Part shown: one piece after another, positions 45,911 through 56,400 of the stretch
Numbering within the stretch: the first letter of the stretch is position 1
Layout of the letters: each line of letters begins with the position of its first letter
Notes under the pieces: generated by a model
Told to the model about the DNA's origin: nothing
Seen by the model: the letters and a program-made list of their open reading frames with translations, nothing else
The model's database searches: none
Translations under genes and position numbers: made by a program
Assembly: GCF_003459505.1 (NCBI RefSeq)
Contig: NZ_QRWD01000001.1
Span: forward strand, 200,746-264,745
Direction of reading: 5' to 3'
From: Collinsella sp. AF20-14LB
GTDB taxonomy: Bacteria > Actinomycetota > Coriobacteriia > Coriobacteriales > Coriobacteriaceae
Length of the DNA stretch: 64,000 bases

Positions 45911-47364
45911 CAACGCAAACCCGCCCGCACGGCATCCACCAACGCAGACGCACACAGGTCAAGGTCGGTGTCGCGCAAAAGCGTGCGAACGTCAAAAAGT
46001 ACCTGGCCATGCTGCACGCGCGTCACGACCGGCGTATCGGGCTCCTGTACCATAGCGCGCTTTAGGCCATCGGCGGACAGGCACCCATCGGCGGGGCAAA
46101 CGGCAACGCAAAAAGTTGGGAGCTCGACAGTCGGCAGCGAACCGCCGCCGGGAGCAGAGGCGCCCTCGACAACCTGCAGCTCCACCGCCTCCTCGAACTG
46201 AGAGTCGCGAAGCTTGCGCAGCATGCGGTCATGCAGGCGCTTGGCCTGACGCTCGAGCGGAGCCGGCGCAGCGGAAAGCATGTTGAGCACCGGGATCTCA
46301 CGATGTGCCGTATCGGGACCGGCCACATACAGACGCAGGGTGGCCTCGAGCGCCGCGAGCGTGAGCTTACCGGGGCGAAGCGCGCGCATAAGCGGATGAG
46401 AGGCGCAGGCGGCAATTGCCTGGGCGCTGCCGAGAATAATGCCTGCCTGCGAGGCGCCGAGCAGCTTGTCACCCGAGCACGAGACGACGTCAACGCCGGC
46501 GCAAAGCGAGGCGGACGTGGGCTTCTCCCCCGCATCGGCGAGCACCCCGTCTGCAAGCAAAGCGCCCGAGCCCTGATCCTCGTACAGCAACAGCCCGTGC
46601 TCATGCGCCAGCGCAGAAAGCTCCGCCACGGAAACCTCCTCGTGGAAGCCCTCGATACGGTAGTTGGAAGGATGGACTTTGAGGATCATCGCCGTGTTGG
46701 GCGTAATGGCGCTTCGATAATCGTCCAGATGCGTGCGGTTGGTGGAGCCCACCTCGACAAGCTTGGTACCCGAAGCCGCCATGATGTCGGGGATACGGAA
46801 ACTGCCTCCCACCTCGACAAGCTCGCCGCGGCTCACGATGACCTCTTTGCCGAAGGCATGCGCGGCAAGCACCAACAGCACCGCGGCGGCATTGTTGTTG
46901 ACAACTAAGGCGTCCTGCGCCCCCGTGAGCGTGCGCAGCAGACGCGCGGCATGCTCTTTTCGGCCCCCGCGAGCGCAGGTTGAGACGTCATACTCAAGCG
47001 TGCTGTAGCCTCGGGCGACATCGGTCACCGCCTGCACCGCCGCGGGAGCGAGCGGAGCGCGGCCCAGATTGGTGTGAATCACAACGCCCGTCGCGTTGAC
47101 GGCAGGGCGCAGGGTCGGCAGCGACAGGCGATGGGTCCGCTGCTCAATTGCCAAGGCGAGCTCGCGCTTGTTCCTTGCAGGGGCGCCGGAGCGAATCGCC
47201 GCGCGCTCGGCATCGAGCTCGGCGTCAATCGCCTCGCGTACCATCGTGTCGCCTGCATCGCCAGCAGCCTTCATGACCGGCCACTCGGCAAGCAGCTCGT
47301 GAACGGCGGGAATGGAACGCAGGCGGCCGCGCACCTCGGCAGACATGGATTCGCAGTCGCTCAT
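45910..47364 (-). CDS. selA: L-seryl-tRNA(Sec) selenium transferase
   Basis: 484 residues from ATG 47362-47364 (AAAGG upstream). PLP-dependent fold type I; the lysine lies in SGDKLLGASQAGIILG (SelA signature), with TGVVIHTNLGRAPL in the N-terminal part. Converts Ser-tRNA(Sec) to Sec-tRNA(Sec) using selenophosphate from SelD, which is not in the window. Translationally coupled to selB. About one third of the way in is the R-G-G-R-K loop seen in SelA proteins. Confidence 0.94.
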   Translation of the reverse strand: MSDCESMSAEVRGRLRSIPAVHELLAEWPVMKAAGDAGDTMVREAIDAELDAERAAIRSGAPARNKRELALAIEQRTHRLSLPTLRPAVNATGVVIHTNLGRAPLAPAAVQAVTDVARGYSTLEYDVSTCARGGRKEHAARLLRTLTGAQDALVVNNNAAAVLLVLAAHAFGKEVIVSRGELVEVGGSFRIPDIMAASGTKLVEVGSTNRTHLDDYRSAITPNTAMILKVHPSNYRIEGFHEEVSVAELSALAHEHGLLLYEDQGSGALLADGVLADAGEKPTSASLCAGVDVVSCSGDKLLGASQAGIILGSAQAIAACASHPLMRALRPGKLTLAALEATLRLYVAGPDTAHREIPVLNMLSAAPAPLERQAKRLHDRMLRKLRDSQFEEAVELQVVEGASAPGGGSLPTVELPTFCVAVCPADGCLSADGLKRAMVQEPDTPVVTRVQHGQVLFDVRTLLRDTDLDLCASALVDAVRAGLR

Positions 47365-47442
47365 GAAAAGCCTTTCGACATGTTCAATAAAAAGCTGGTC
47401 CCCCGCGATCGTCATCGGGCAAATAAATACCGGCGCGCACGC

Positions 47443-47527
47443 AAAAGGGACAGGTCCATTATGGCAGCTCGTGACAAGACGTCGAAGCGCCTCGTCTAAA
47501 ACCTGCCAAAATAAACCTGTCCCTTTT
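47443..47527. repeat. Palindromic element with 25-bp imperfect arms
   Basis: AAAAGGGACAGGT (47443-47455) and ACCTGTCCCTTTT (47515-47527) are perfect inverted copies; arms extend to ~25 bases with three mismatches (to 47467 and from 47503). On the minus strand it ends in TTTTGCG and probably terminates the FNT gene. Confidence 0.75.
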
Positions 47528-47550
47528 TGGTCGGTTATGGCTTGGTGGCT

Positions 47551-48387
47551 TTAGGCCTCCTTATTGGCGTAGATAAACCAGTAGCCCAGCGCCACGATCA
47601 GGGCGCCACCCACGATATTGCCCAGCGTGGCGACCGTAAGGTTGAGCGCCAACCCGGCAGCGTTGAGGGCATCGGCGCCAGCGACATCGGCTCCATAGCC
47701 GCAGGAGTGCATCAAAATGCCCATGGGCAAAAAGTACATGTTGGCAACGCAGTGCTCAAAACCGCAGGCTACAAAGGCAGCGATGGGCAGCAAAATGCCC
47801 ACGACCTTGTCGACCACGGTCTTGCCGGCAGTGCCGATCCATACGGCCAGACACACAAAGATGTTGCACAGAATGCCGCGGAAGAAGATGGTAACGGCGC
47901 CGATCGTAACCTTACCGGCGGCGACACTCACCATGGTGTTGGCGACGGCCTCGCCGTTGAGTTTGTAAATGGCTGCCATGTAAATCAAAAAGACAACGAA
48001 CAGGGCGCCGGCAAAGTTGCCGATCCACACAATAGCCCAAGCCTTGAGCATCTGGACGAGCGTGATCTTTTTGCTCTTAAGCGCGCAGACCATAAGCGAG
48101 TTGCCGGTAAACAGTTCCGCGCCGCAAATGAGCACGAGCACCAGTCCCAGGCAAAAAGCAAGACCGCCCACGAAGCGCTGGGCGCCCCAGCCAAGCGTGG
48201 GATCGCTCAGAAAGACCGTGAAGAACAGGCCGCCGAAGGCGATGAACGCGCCGGCGAACATGGCGAGCAAAAAGGCCTTCGAGACCGGCAGGTTGGCCTT
48301 GGTAACGCCTGCGGCCTCGGTCTTCGCCTCGATCGCGGCGGGCGCCAGGCAATCGGAGGTGGGGTATTCTGCCTTGCTCTGTGCCAT
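47551..48387 (-). CDS. Formate/nitrite transporter family channel (FocA/NirC-like)
   Basis: 278 residues from ATG 48385-48387; the longer frame to 48675 crosses a repeat. Six membrane helices with FNT features: AFIAFGGLFFTVFL, an internal repeat, GAELFTGNSLM, and the conserved pore His in ACGFEHCVANMYFLP. Moves formate or nitrite (or hydrosulphide in some relatives) with protons. The position beside selenocysteine genes would suit formate metabolism, because many formate dehydrogenases are selenoproteins; no fdh gene is seen here. Confidence 0.88.
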   Translation of the reverse strand: MAQSKAEYPTSDCLAPAAIEAKTEAAGVTKANLPVSKAFLLAMFAGAFIAFGGLFFTVFLSDPTLGWGAQRFVGGLAFCLGLVLVLICGAELFTGNSLMVCALKSKKITLVQMLKAWAIVWIGNFAGALFVVFLIYMAAIYKLNGEAVANTMVSVAAGKVTIGAVTIFFRGILCNIFVCLAVWIGTAGKTVVDKVVGILLPIAAFVACGFEHCVANMYFLPMGILMHSCGYGADVAGADALNAAGLALNLTVATLGNIVGGALIVALGYWFIYANKEA

Positions 48388-48695
48388 GGAAATCACTTCT
48401 TTCTTACGATTCGGGACAAACGCTCCTGGTTCATTTGCCCCGCGAGGTCGGACGGTATAAAAATAAACGCGAGCCAAATTAGCATATTGGCCTGCGATTA
48501 TATAGCTTGGAGCGGGCGACGGGAAGTCCAAGGATTTGCTTCGCTGCGGGCCTTCGGCCCTTGCGTGCTGCGCTGGAAAATGCTCACGCATTTTCTCAGC
48601 TCCGCACCCTGGCGGATTCGATTCCCGTCGCCCGGCGCGTAAACGAAAACAGCTCTGATCCCCAAAGGAAACCAAAGCCGTTAAAACAATTCTTA
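48388..48695. other. Gap between the FNT gene and tRNA-Gly, with a tRNA-tail inverted repeat (48508-48638)
   Basis: GGGCGACGGGAA (48514-48525) and TTCCCGTCGCCC (48622-48633) are perfect inverted 12-mers. Each is a partial copy of the 3' end (T-arm plus acceptor) of the tRNA-Gly just to the right: the left copy in the tRNA orientation (TGGAGCGGGCGACGGGAA), the right copy reversed (GATTCGATTCCCGTCGCCC). The ~95 bases between carry more hairpins (GGGCCTTCGGCCC). Confidence 0.7.
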
Positions 48696-48769
48696 TGGAG
48701 CGGGCGACGGGAATCGAACCCGCGTCATCAGCTTGGAAGGCTGGGGTTCTACCATTGAACTACGCCCGC
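48696..48769 (-). tRNA. tRNA-Gly (anticodon TCC)
   Basis: GCGGGCG acceptor, D-loop TTCAATGGTAGAA, anticodon loop CTTCCAA, T-loop GGTTCGATTCC, discriminator T and encoded CCA. Confidence 0.95.
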
Positions 48770-48775
48770 AAGATA

Positions 48776-48852
48776 TGGTCGGGACGACAGGATTTGAACC
48801 TGCGACATCCTGCTCCCAAAGCAGGCGCGCTACCAAACTGCGCCACGTCCCG
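48776..48852 (-). tRNA. tRNA-Pro (anticodon TGG)
   Basis: CGGGACG acceptor, D-arm GTTTGGTAGCGC, anticodon loop TTTGGGA, T-loop GGTTCAAATCC, encoded CCA. Six bases upstream of tRNA-Gly on the same strand. Confidence 0.95.
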
Positions 48853-48943
48853 AAGGTGTTGAGCAGCTAAGGTCTAAACCTTGCGTGTCCCAAAGCGAAG
48901 GAAATTATAGGGGAGACTCCCCGCCTGTGCAAGCGACGATACC

Positions 48944-50302
48944 CTAGCTCCTCGAATGTACGACAAACCAGCTGTGGAGCAGGCCGATCACAAACGCCAC
49001 CACGGCAACCGGCGCCCACGCGGCTCCAATGTCTGCCAGCGGCAGCGCATCGAACGGCAGCCACGCGCCCGTAAAGAACGCATCGCGGACCGAGGTAATC
49101 ACGCTCTGCACTGCGACAACGCCGCCGACCCAGACCCACACCTGCGGATGCGCGTCGCAAAAACCGTGCACCAGACCCATAAGCACCAGCACGATGGCGA
49201 CGGGGTACAGGGCGTTGAGCATGGGCACCGAGAACATAAGAATCACGTCGATGCCCACGTTGGAAAGCACGCACGAAAACGCCGCGAACACAAAGGCGAG
49301 AACAGCAAAGGGACGACGCATGGCCTCCTCGGAAGCCTCCGCTCCCCCTTTGACCACATACGTCTCGCAGAAATAGCGCGAACAGCAGCTGATAAGGCCA
49401 ATGCACACGTTCATGCAAGCGAGGAAGAAGATCGCAAAGACCACGACCGTGCCGGCGAGGCCAAAGTGCATAGAGGCGGAACGGGCGAGGATGGCGGCAC
49501 CGTTGGTGGCATCGGGCATCACGGTGCTGAGCTGCGCGCCGGCAAGGCCCAAGCCGCAGTAGATGATGGCCATGAGCACACCAGCGATCACGCCGGAGCG
49601 CGAAATCTCGAAGGCAACGCGCTTGTCATCGGTAACACCCAGCTCGTGGATGGTCTCGGCGATGATGATGCCAAAGGCGAGCGACGCGAGCAGGTCCATG
49701 GTCTGATAGCCGGTCAAAAAGCCCTGTACGGCAGCGCCAGCATTATAGGGAGCCTGCGGCGCGGCAGCGGAGCCCAGCGGCGAGACCACAGCGGCACCCA
49801 CGACCAATACGATAAGGGCAATGAGCGCGGGGCCCGTAATGCGGCCGAGCACGCGCGTGATGACGCCGGGGCGCAGCGTGAGCGCAAACGCGATGATAAA
49901 GAATCCAACGGCAAACACCAGGCGTGCCGTGCTGAGCGAGACGCCCTCGGGCAGCAGCGGCACCAGCATCTCGAAGGCCGTGGAGCTCGTGCGCGGAATG
50001 GCCAGGCACGGGCCAATGGCCAGATACACCGCCGCAACAAAGAACTCGCCAAACTTGGGGTGCACGCGGCCGGCAAGCTCGCGCGCCGTTCCGGCAAGCG
50101 CAACGGCGATAAAGCCCATGACGGGCAGGCCGATGGCGGCAATGAGAAAGCCAAGCATGGCAACCGGCGTGGCAGAGCCTGCCTGCAGCGCCAGCAGCGG
50201 CGGGATAATAAGGTTGCCGGCGCCAAAGAGCATCGAGAACAGGGCGATGCCGACGGTGAGGACATGGTCGGAGCGCAGACCGCGCGGGGCGGATGAAGCC
50301 AT
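48944..50302 (-). CDS. brnQ: Branched-chain amino acid transporter, BrnQ/LIVCS family
   Basis: 452 residues with twelve hydrophobic helices. The opening LFSMLFGAGNLIIPPLLALQAG and GFIAVALAG are typical of BrnQ. Sodium- or proton-driven uptake of Leu, Ile and Val. ATG 50300-50302 with a modest ribosome-binding site (GGTGG). Upstream is the terminator of the giant surface gene; downstream are two tRNAs. Confidence 0.92.
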   Translation of the reverse strand: MASSAPRGLRSDHVLTVGIALFSMLFGAGNLIIPPLLALQAGSATPVAMLGFLIAAIGLPVMGFIAVALAGTARELAGRVHPKFGEFFVAAVYLAIGPCLAIPRTSSTAFEMLVPLLPEGVSLSTARLVFAVGFFIIAFALTLRPGVITRVLGRITGPALIALIVLVVGAAVVSPLGSAAAPQAPYNAGAAVQGFLTGYQTMDLLASLAFGIIIAETIHELGVTDDKRVAFEISRSGVIAGVLMAIIYCGLGLAGAQLSTVMPDATNGAAILARSASMHFGLAGTVVVFAIFFLACMNVCIGLISCCSRYFCETYVVKGGAEASEEAMRRPFAVLAFVFAAFSCVLSNVGIDVILMFSVPMLNALYPVAIVLVLMGLVHGFCDAHPQVWVWVGGVVAVQSVITSVRDAFFTGAWLPFDALPLADIGAAWAPVAVVAFVIGLLHSWFVVHSRS

Positions 50303-50325
50303 GGGACCACCTTTCGGGTCGAATC

Positions 50326-50355
50326 AAAAACGGGACGGGCACAAGACCCGTCCCG
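50326..50355 (-). terminator. Terminator of the giant surface-protein gene
   Basis: CGGGACGGG (50331-50339) with CCCGTCCCG (50347-50355), nine perfect pairs, followed by TTTTT on the minus strand. Confidence 0.9.
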
Positions 50356-50420
50356 CAAGTATATACGCTTTAGCAGGCTAAATCGCGCACAGCTTCAATC
50401 TAGCCACCCCTTTTGAGCCG

Positions 50421-53400
50421 TTACGCGTCCGAGCGACGACGACGCAGCAGCTCGAGCGCTATTGCGATAAGCGCAACGGCGCCCGCAGCCACGGCGACGG
50501 CCAATGGCGCGTGATCGCCCGTATCGGCGAGCTGCTGAGCGCTCGACTTGGAAGATTCCTTCTTGCCGGAGTTTTCCGCGCCCGATGCCTTTGCCTTATC
50601 AGCTGCGGAGTCATCCGAACTACCGGGTTTTGTCGGATCCTTTGAATCCGGCTGGTCCGAATCGGGCGTTCCGGGCTTTTCCGGCTCCGGCTTACTCGGG
50701 TTGTCGGGCTCAGGCTTATCCGGGTTATCCGGGTCCGGCTTGTCCGGCTGATCAGGCTCCGGTTTGCCGGGCTCGGGCCTGCCCGGGTCAGGCTGGTTGG
50801 GCTCGGGCTTGTCCGGCTGGTCCGGGTCAGGCTGGTCCGGGTCCGGCTTGTCCGGATCGGGTCCATCGGGCTTGTCCGGATCGGGAACCACCGGGTCCGG
50901 GTCGACAGGCTCTTGCTTCTTCTTCACCGTCAGCGTACCGGGCTCAACCGTGACATCAAAGTTCGGGTCGGTGACCGTCGCCTCGATCTGGTACTCGCCC
51001 GCCGGAGAACTCTCATCGGCGACGCAGGAGTACTCGACCTTCACGCCCGAGGTATCGGCCGAGCTCTTTAGGCTCGAGGTAAAGGCGGGATTCATCTCTC
51101 CCTCGAAGCGTTCAACATCGTCGACTTTTACCTTAAGCTTCGTCGGCGCAATCCTGAACTTGCGCGAGGCGGCGCCGATATACCCGTTGCTTCGCAGCGT
51201 GGCAACGGCGCGATACGTGCCGGCATCGGTCGGGGCCTCACTCGACGAATAGTGCGTGCCGCCCGTCCCGTAATACCTGACCCTCAGGTCACCTTCGCAG
51301 GCCTTGGGAACCCCCGTGACCTCGGGCGCCTGGGCGTCACCGCTATAGACGAAGTTGCCGCTCTCAAATGCAAGCTTGACCCGCTTCGCCTGAACGACCA
51401 GAACAAAGTGCGCGGTCCCGGTCTCACCCCGAGCGTCCTTGCACGTGATGTCAAAGCTAGACACTCCGGCCTTGGACGGGGTGCCCGAGAGCGTCAGGCC
51501 GCCCGCTGTGCGGGTGAGCTTAAACCCGTCGGGGAGCTTAGCGTCGTCCCATGTGTACTCATATGGAGCTTCGCCACCCGCGGCACCCGCAATCGTCGCT
51601 CGATACGTGCTATGCGCACGTGCGACCGGCAGCAGACCGCCGTTGAACACGAGGGCATCCCGGAGCACAACGGAAACGACGGCACGATCGCTTTCCACCT
51701 GCGCCTCGGTACCAAGGTAGCGCTGAGTGACGCGGCAGAAATACTCGCCGGCGCAATCCTCATCAAGGCCCTCGATGAGGAGCGTCTCCCCCGTCTCGCC
51801 CTCGAGCGCCACGGTCTCGCCGCCCACCATGTGGAACCACTGATAGGAAAGTTCGACATCGGCGGCGGAACCCGTGGACGAGGACGTGTGGTCGAGGACG
51901 CCCTTGCCCGCCTCGGCAGCAACCGAGAGCACAACAGCATCGCCCTCGTGGGCACTCGCGTCCTGTGGCTGCGCAATCACCTTCGGAGCGTCCGCTTTCG
52001 CGAACTCGAACGTAATCTCGTGCGACGCGGTGACGCCACTCAGCGTGACCTCGTACGCTCCGCCCTCATAGCCGGAAATATCGAGATCGATGGCCTTGTC
52101 CGGGCCGGCTTCCGTGACCGTCACCCGCTCGAGGTAGCAGCCCTCGTCGGGCGTCGCCGAGAGCGTCACGTCGCCGCCCGCATCAACGGTGACGGAAGCG
52201 TTGTCGACCGAACCGTTGACCGCCTTTGCCGTCACCTCAAAGCGCTCGGGCTTGTCCGGGTTATCGGGCTCGGGGTTATCAGGGTCGGGATTATCGGGAT
52301 CAGGCTTGGGATCTGGATCAGGCTTGGGATCTGGATCAGGCTTGGGATCTGGATCAGGCTTGGGATCCGGATTAGGATTATCGGGCTCCGGATTATCCGG
52401 GCCGGGGTTAGGACCAGGATCAGGCTGATCAGGATCCGGGTTGTCCGGGTCGGGGTTATCCGGATTGTCCGGGTCCGGAACCACCGGGTCGGGACCGACG
52501 GGCTCCTGCTTCTTTTTCACCGTCAGCGTTCCGGGCACGACCTCGACATCGAAATTCGGATCGGTGACCGTCGCGCCGATCTGGTACTTGCCAGCAGGAG
52601 AGCTCTCATCGGCATCGCAGGAGTACTCGACCTTCACACCCGAAGTATCAACCGCACTCTCCAGGCTCGAGGTAAACGCCGGGTCCGCCTCTCCCTCGAA
52701 GCGCTCGGCGTCGTCAACCTTCACCTTGAGCTTTGCCGGAGCGATCTCGAACTGGCAGGCAGCGGCACCGATGTAGCCGTGGCTGCGCAGCGTGGCGACA
52801 GCGCGGTATGTGCCGGCATCGGTCGGGGCATCCGTCGAGAAATATTGCGTACTTCCGCATCCGTAGTACCAGACCTTCAGGTCACCCTTGCAGACCTTGG
52901 GAGCACCGGAAACTTCGGGGGCCTGCGACGCGCCATTAAAGGTAAAGTCGCCATCCGTAAACGTAAGCTTTACGCGCTTTGCCTGGACAGCGAGCGCAAA
53001 GCGGGCGGTCATGGCCTCGCCACGGGCATCCGTGCACGTAATATCGAAGGCGAAAACGCCCGTCTTGGACGGAACACCAGAGAGCGTCAGACCGCCCGAA
53101 GTACGGGAGAGCTTGAGCCCGTCGGGGAGCTTCGTCTTATCCCATGCGTACTCGTACGGAGCCTTGCCGCCCGCGGCCCCGGCAATCGTGGCGATGTACG
53201 TGCCGTGCGCACTCGCTGCCGGCAGCAGGCCACCGTTAAACACAAGGGTGTCCCAGGCAACGACGGAGACGGAGACGCAATCACTGTCCGTCTGCTTCTC
53301 AGTACCAAGGTAGCGCTGAGTGATGCGGCAGAAATACTCGCCGGCCAGCTCGTCGTCGAGGTCCGCGAGCGAGAGCGTCTCCCCCGTCTCGCCCTCGAGC

Positions 53401-56400
53401 GCCACGGCCTTGCCATTCACCATGCGGAACCACTGGTAGGAGAGCTCAACCTCGGCAGCGCAACCCGTGGACGAGGCCGCGTGGTCGGCGACGTTCTTGC
53501 CCGCCTCGGCCGCGACCGAGAGCACAGCCGAATCGCCCTCATGGACGCTCACGTCCTGCGGCTGCGCGACCACACGCGGAGCGTCCGCCTTCGCAAACTC
53601 GAACGCGACCTCCCGCGATGTGGTGACATCGCTCAGCGTGACCTTGTACGCCCCGCCCTTGTAATCAGAAATGTCGAGGTCAACGGTCGCATCTGAGCCG
53701 GCCTGCGCGACCGTCACGCGCTCGAGGTAGCAGCCCTCGTCGGGCGTCGCCGAGACGGTCGCATCCCCGCCCTCAACGACCGAAACCAAGTCGTTGTCGA
53801 CCGAACCGTTGACTGCCTTCGCCGTCACCTTGTAATGTTCGGGCTTCTTCTTGACCGTCAGCGTACCGGGGTCGACCGCGACATCAAAGTTCGGATCGGC
53901 AACCGCCGCGTCGATCTGGTACTCACCCGCCGGCGATTTCTTATTCGCCGAGCAGAAGTACGTAACTTTAACGTCCGAGGTGTCGCAACGGCTCACCAAG
54001 CTGGAGGTAAACTCGGGATTTTCCTGGCCCTCAAAGCGCTCGGCATCGTCGACCTTCACCAGCAACTGGGCAGGTGCAACGGAAACCGTCAACTCGACGT
54101 CCTCGGCGGCAAGATAGTTTCGAGACGCCTTGGCATGGGCGACAACACGTGCCGTACCGGCAGCCTTCACCGTCGCGCAGCGTCCCTTAATCGAAACCGG
54201 GCCCCTATCGTCATCGGAATCGACCAGCTCAAAAGTCACGGGAGTCTGGGCAACGTTGTTAAACACAATGGGGTCTCCACCATACACGCCCGAATAGCTT
54301 GTCGTTCCCGTAATGACCTGGCTCGCCTTTGTAATCGAGAACTCGGCGGACTCTTTACCCTGATAGTTGGAGTCAGTCACCTTAACCGTGACGCGGTAGT
54401 TACCGCTGTCGCACGGCTCCAGCGCCGTCGGACCATAGGACGTTCCATCTATACCGCAATAGGCAACGGAATAGCCAGACGCATCAAGGCCGGCAACCGC
54501 AACCGCCGCACCGTGTCGTGCGCCATCGTATGTCACATCAGACGTCTCGATCGAAATATCGACCGGGGCCTTCTCGATCGTGAAGTCACAGGAGGCATTA
54601 CCGACATATCCCTTGGCGTCGAGCGTCACCACCGCACGATACGTGCCGGCATCCACCGGCGCCTGATCCGACGAGTAATGTGTGTCGCCCGTGCCAACAT
54701 AGGTCAGTTTGACATCGTCCTCGCAACCCTCGGGCACGCCCGAAAGCTCCGGGGCCTGCGCCGTCGCGTTGTAGGTAAAGGTCTGGCCCTCAAATGTAAG
54801 CGGGGCTTCCTTCGCCTTCACGAGCAGCGCGAAGTGCGCATCGCACTTGTTGCCCAGGTCATCAGTGCACCCAATCTTGAAGCTATGCACACCCGTAGCC
54901 GCAGGCACGCCCGAGAGTACCAAGGCGCCCGATCCGTCATCTGCCAGCGTCAGCTGCATGCCCTCAGGAACCTCAACATCATCCAAGTTGTACGCATACG
55001 GTGCCTTGCCGCCCGTAGCGCCCGCAATCACGACGCGGTACTCATCGTGAGCGGTCGCCACCGGCAGCACGCGCCCGTTAAACACAAGTGCTTCTCGCGG
55101 CACGATGGATACCTTCGCATGTTCGGTATCCGTCTTTGTCACCGTGCCCAGGTAGTTCTGCGTAATGCGACAGAAATACTCACCTTCGCCGTCGCTGTCG
55201 AGCTGGGTGATCGAAAGCGTCTCCCCCGTCTCGCCCTTCAGCGCCACCGCCTTGCCGCCATCGTCAGACACGCGATACCACTGGTAGCTCAGCTTGACGT
55301 CTGCAGCGGATCCAGAAGACACGGCCGCATGGACGCGAACGTTGCGCCCCGCCTCCGCGGCAACCGAAAGTTCAACCGGATCGCCCTCATAAGCACTTGC
55401 ATCCTGCGGCTGAGCGAGCACCTCCGGAGCCGCAGCCTTTGCGAATTCAAACGTGACCTGCTGCGGAGCACTCACGCCACTCAGCGTGACCTCATACGCC
55501 CCACCCTTATAGTCAGAAATATCAAGGTCATAGGCATTGCCGGCCGAACCATCCTCGCCAGCCTCTTCGGCAACGGTCACGCGCGTCAGGTAGCAGCCCT
55601 CATCGGGCGCCGCCGAAAGCGTCACCTTGCCATCCGTGGCGACCAAAGCAGACTCCGGATCAACCGATCCGTTGACCGCTCGGGCCGTCACCTTGTACTT
55701 AGGCGCCTCCGCAAAGCGCGCCTCGACAGTCATGTTGTCCTCGGGGACAAACGTCCAGGTAGCATCCGTGCTCAGCGGCTCATCGCCCAGCGACCCGTCG
55801 TCGTTGCGTGCATACCACCCATCGAACACATAGCCCGCATCGGGAACGGCAGTCAGGGTCGTGGACTCACCGTTCTCGACTTCGTTGGTCACGGCATAGC
55901 CCAGAGATTCGTCCTCGGAGGAACCCTCGACGTGTCCGCCCTGACGCGAATCCACCGCTGTAACCGTCATCGACGCCCGCTCATAAACGGCCGTAAAAGT
56001 ACGGTTGCCAAACACTACGCGGTTGATCACCGGCGTAAATCCCACAGGCACGCCGTTCTCATCGACCCAGTATTTAAACTTCCAACCCTTATGCGGCACG
56101 GTAAACATAATCGCCGCGGAGTGGTAGGAGCCACCCGTACCGAGCGCCACCATCGAAAAGCCAGCATCCTTAGGATACGTAGCGACCTGAACATCGCAGC
56201 CCGTCTCGTAGAACACGGCCGTAAGCTGCTTATTCTCCTTGGCGGTACCGATATAGAAAGCGCTGTAGCTCACCGTGACACCCGCATCGTCGACCCAATG
56301 CGAGAAGTGGTACTTCTTCCACGGAATCGCAATCGCCATAAAAATGTCGCCCCTGTCGTAGGACCTGCTGCCGGCAGGAATGCCGTCGACCAGAAGGGCC

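Noticed and set aside
52260..52510. Short regular repeats resembling a CRISPR array
   Set aside because: Period of 18 bp, no spacers, in frame within the proline stalk of the giant protein.
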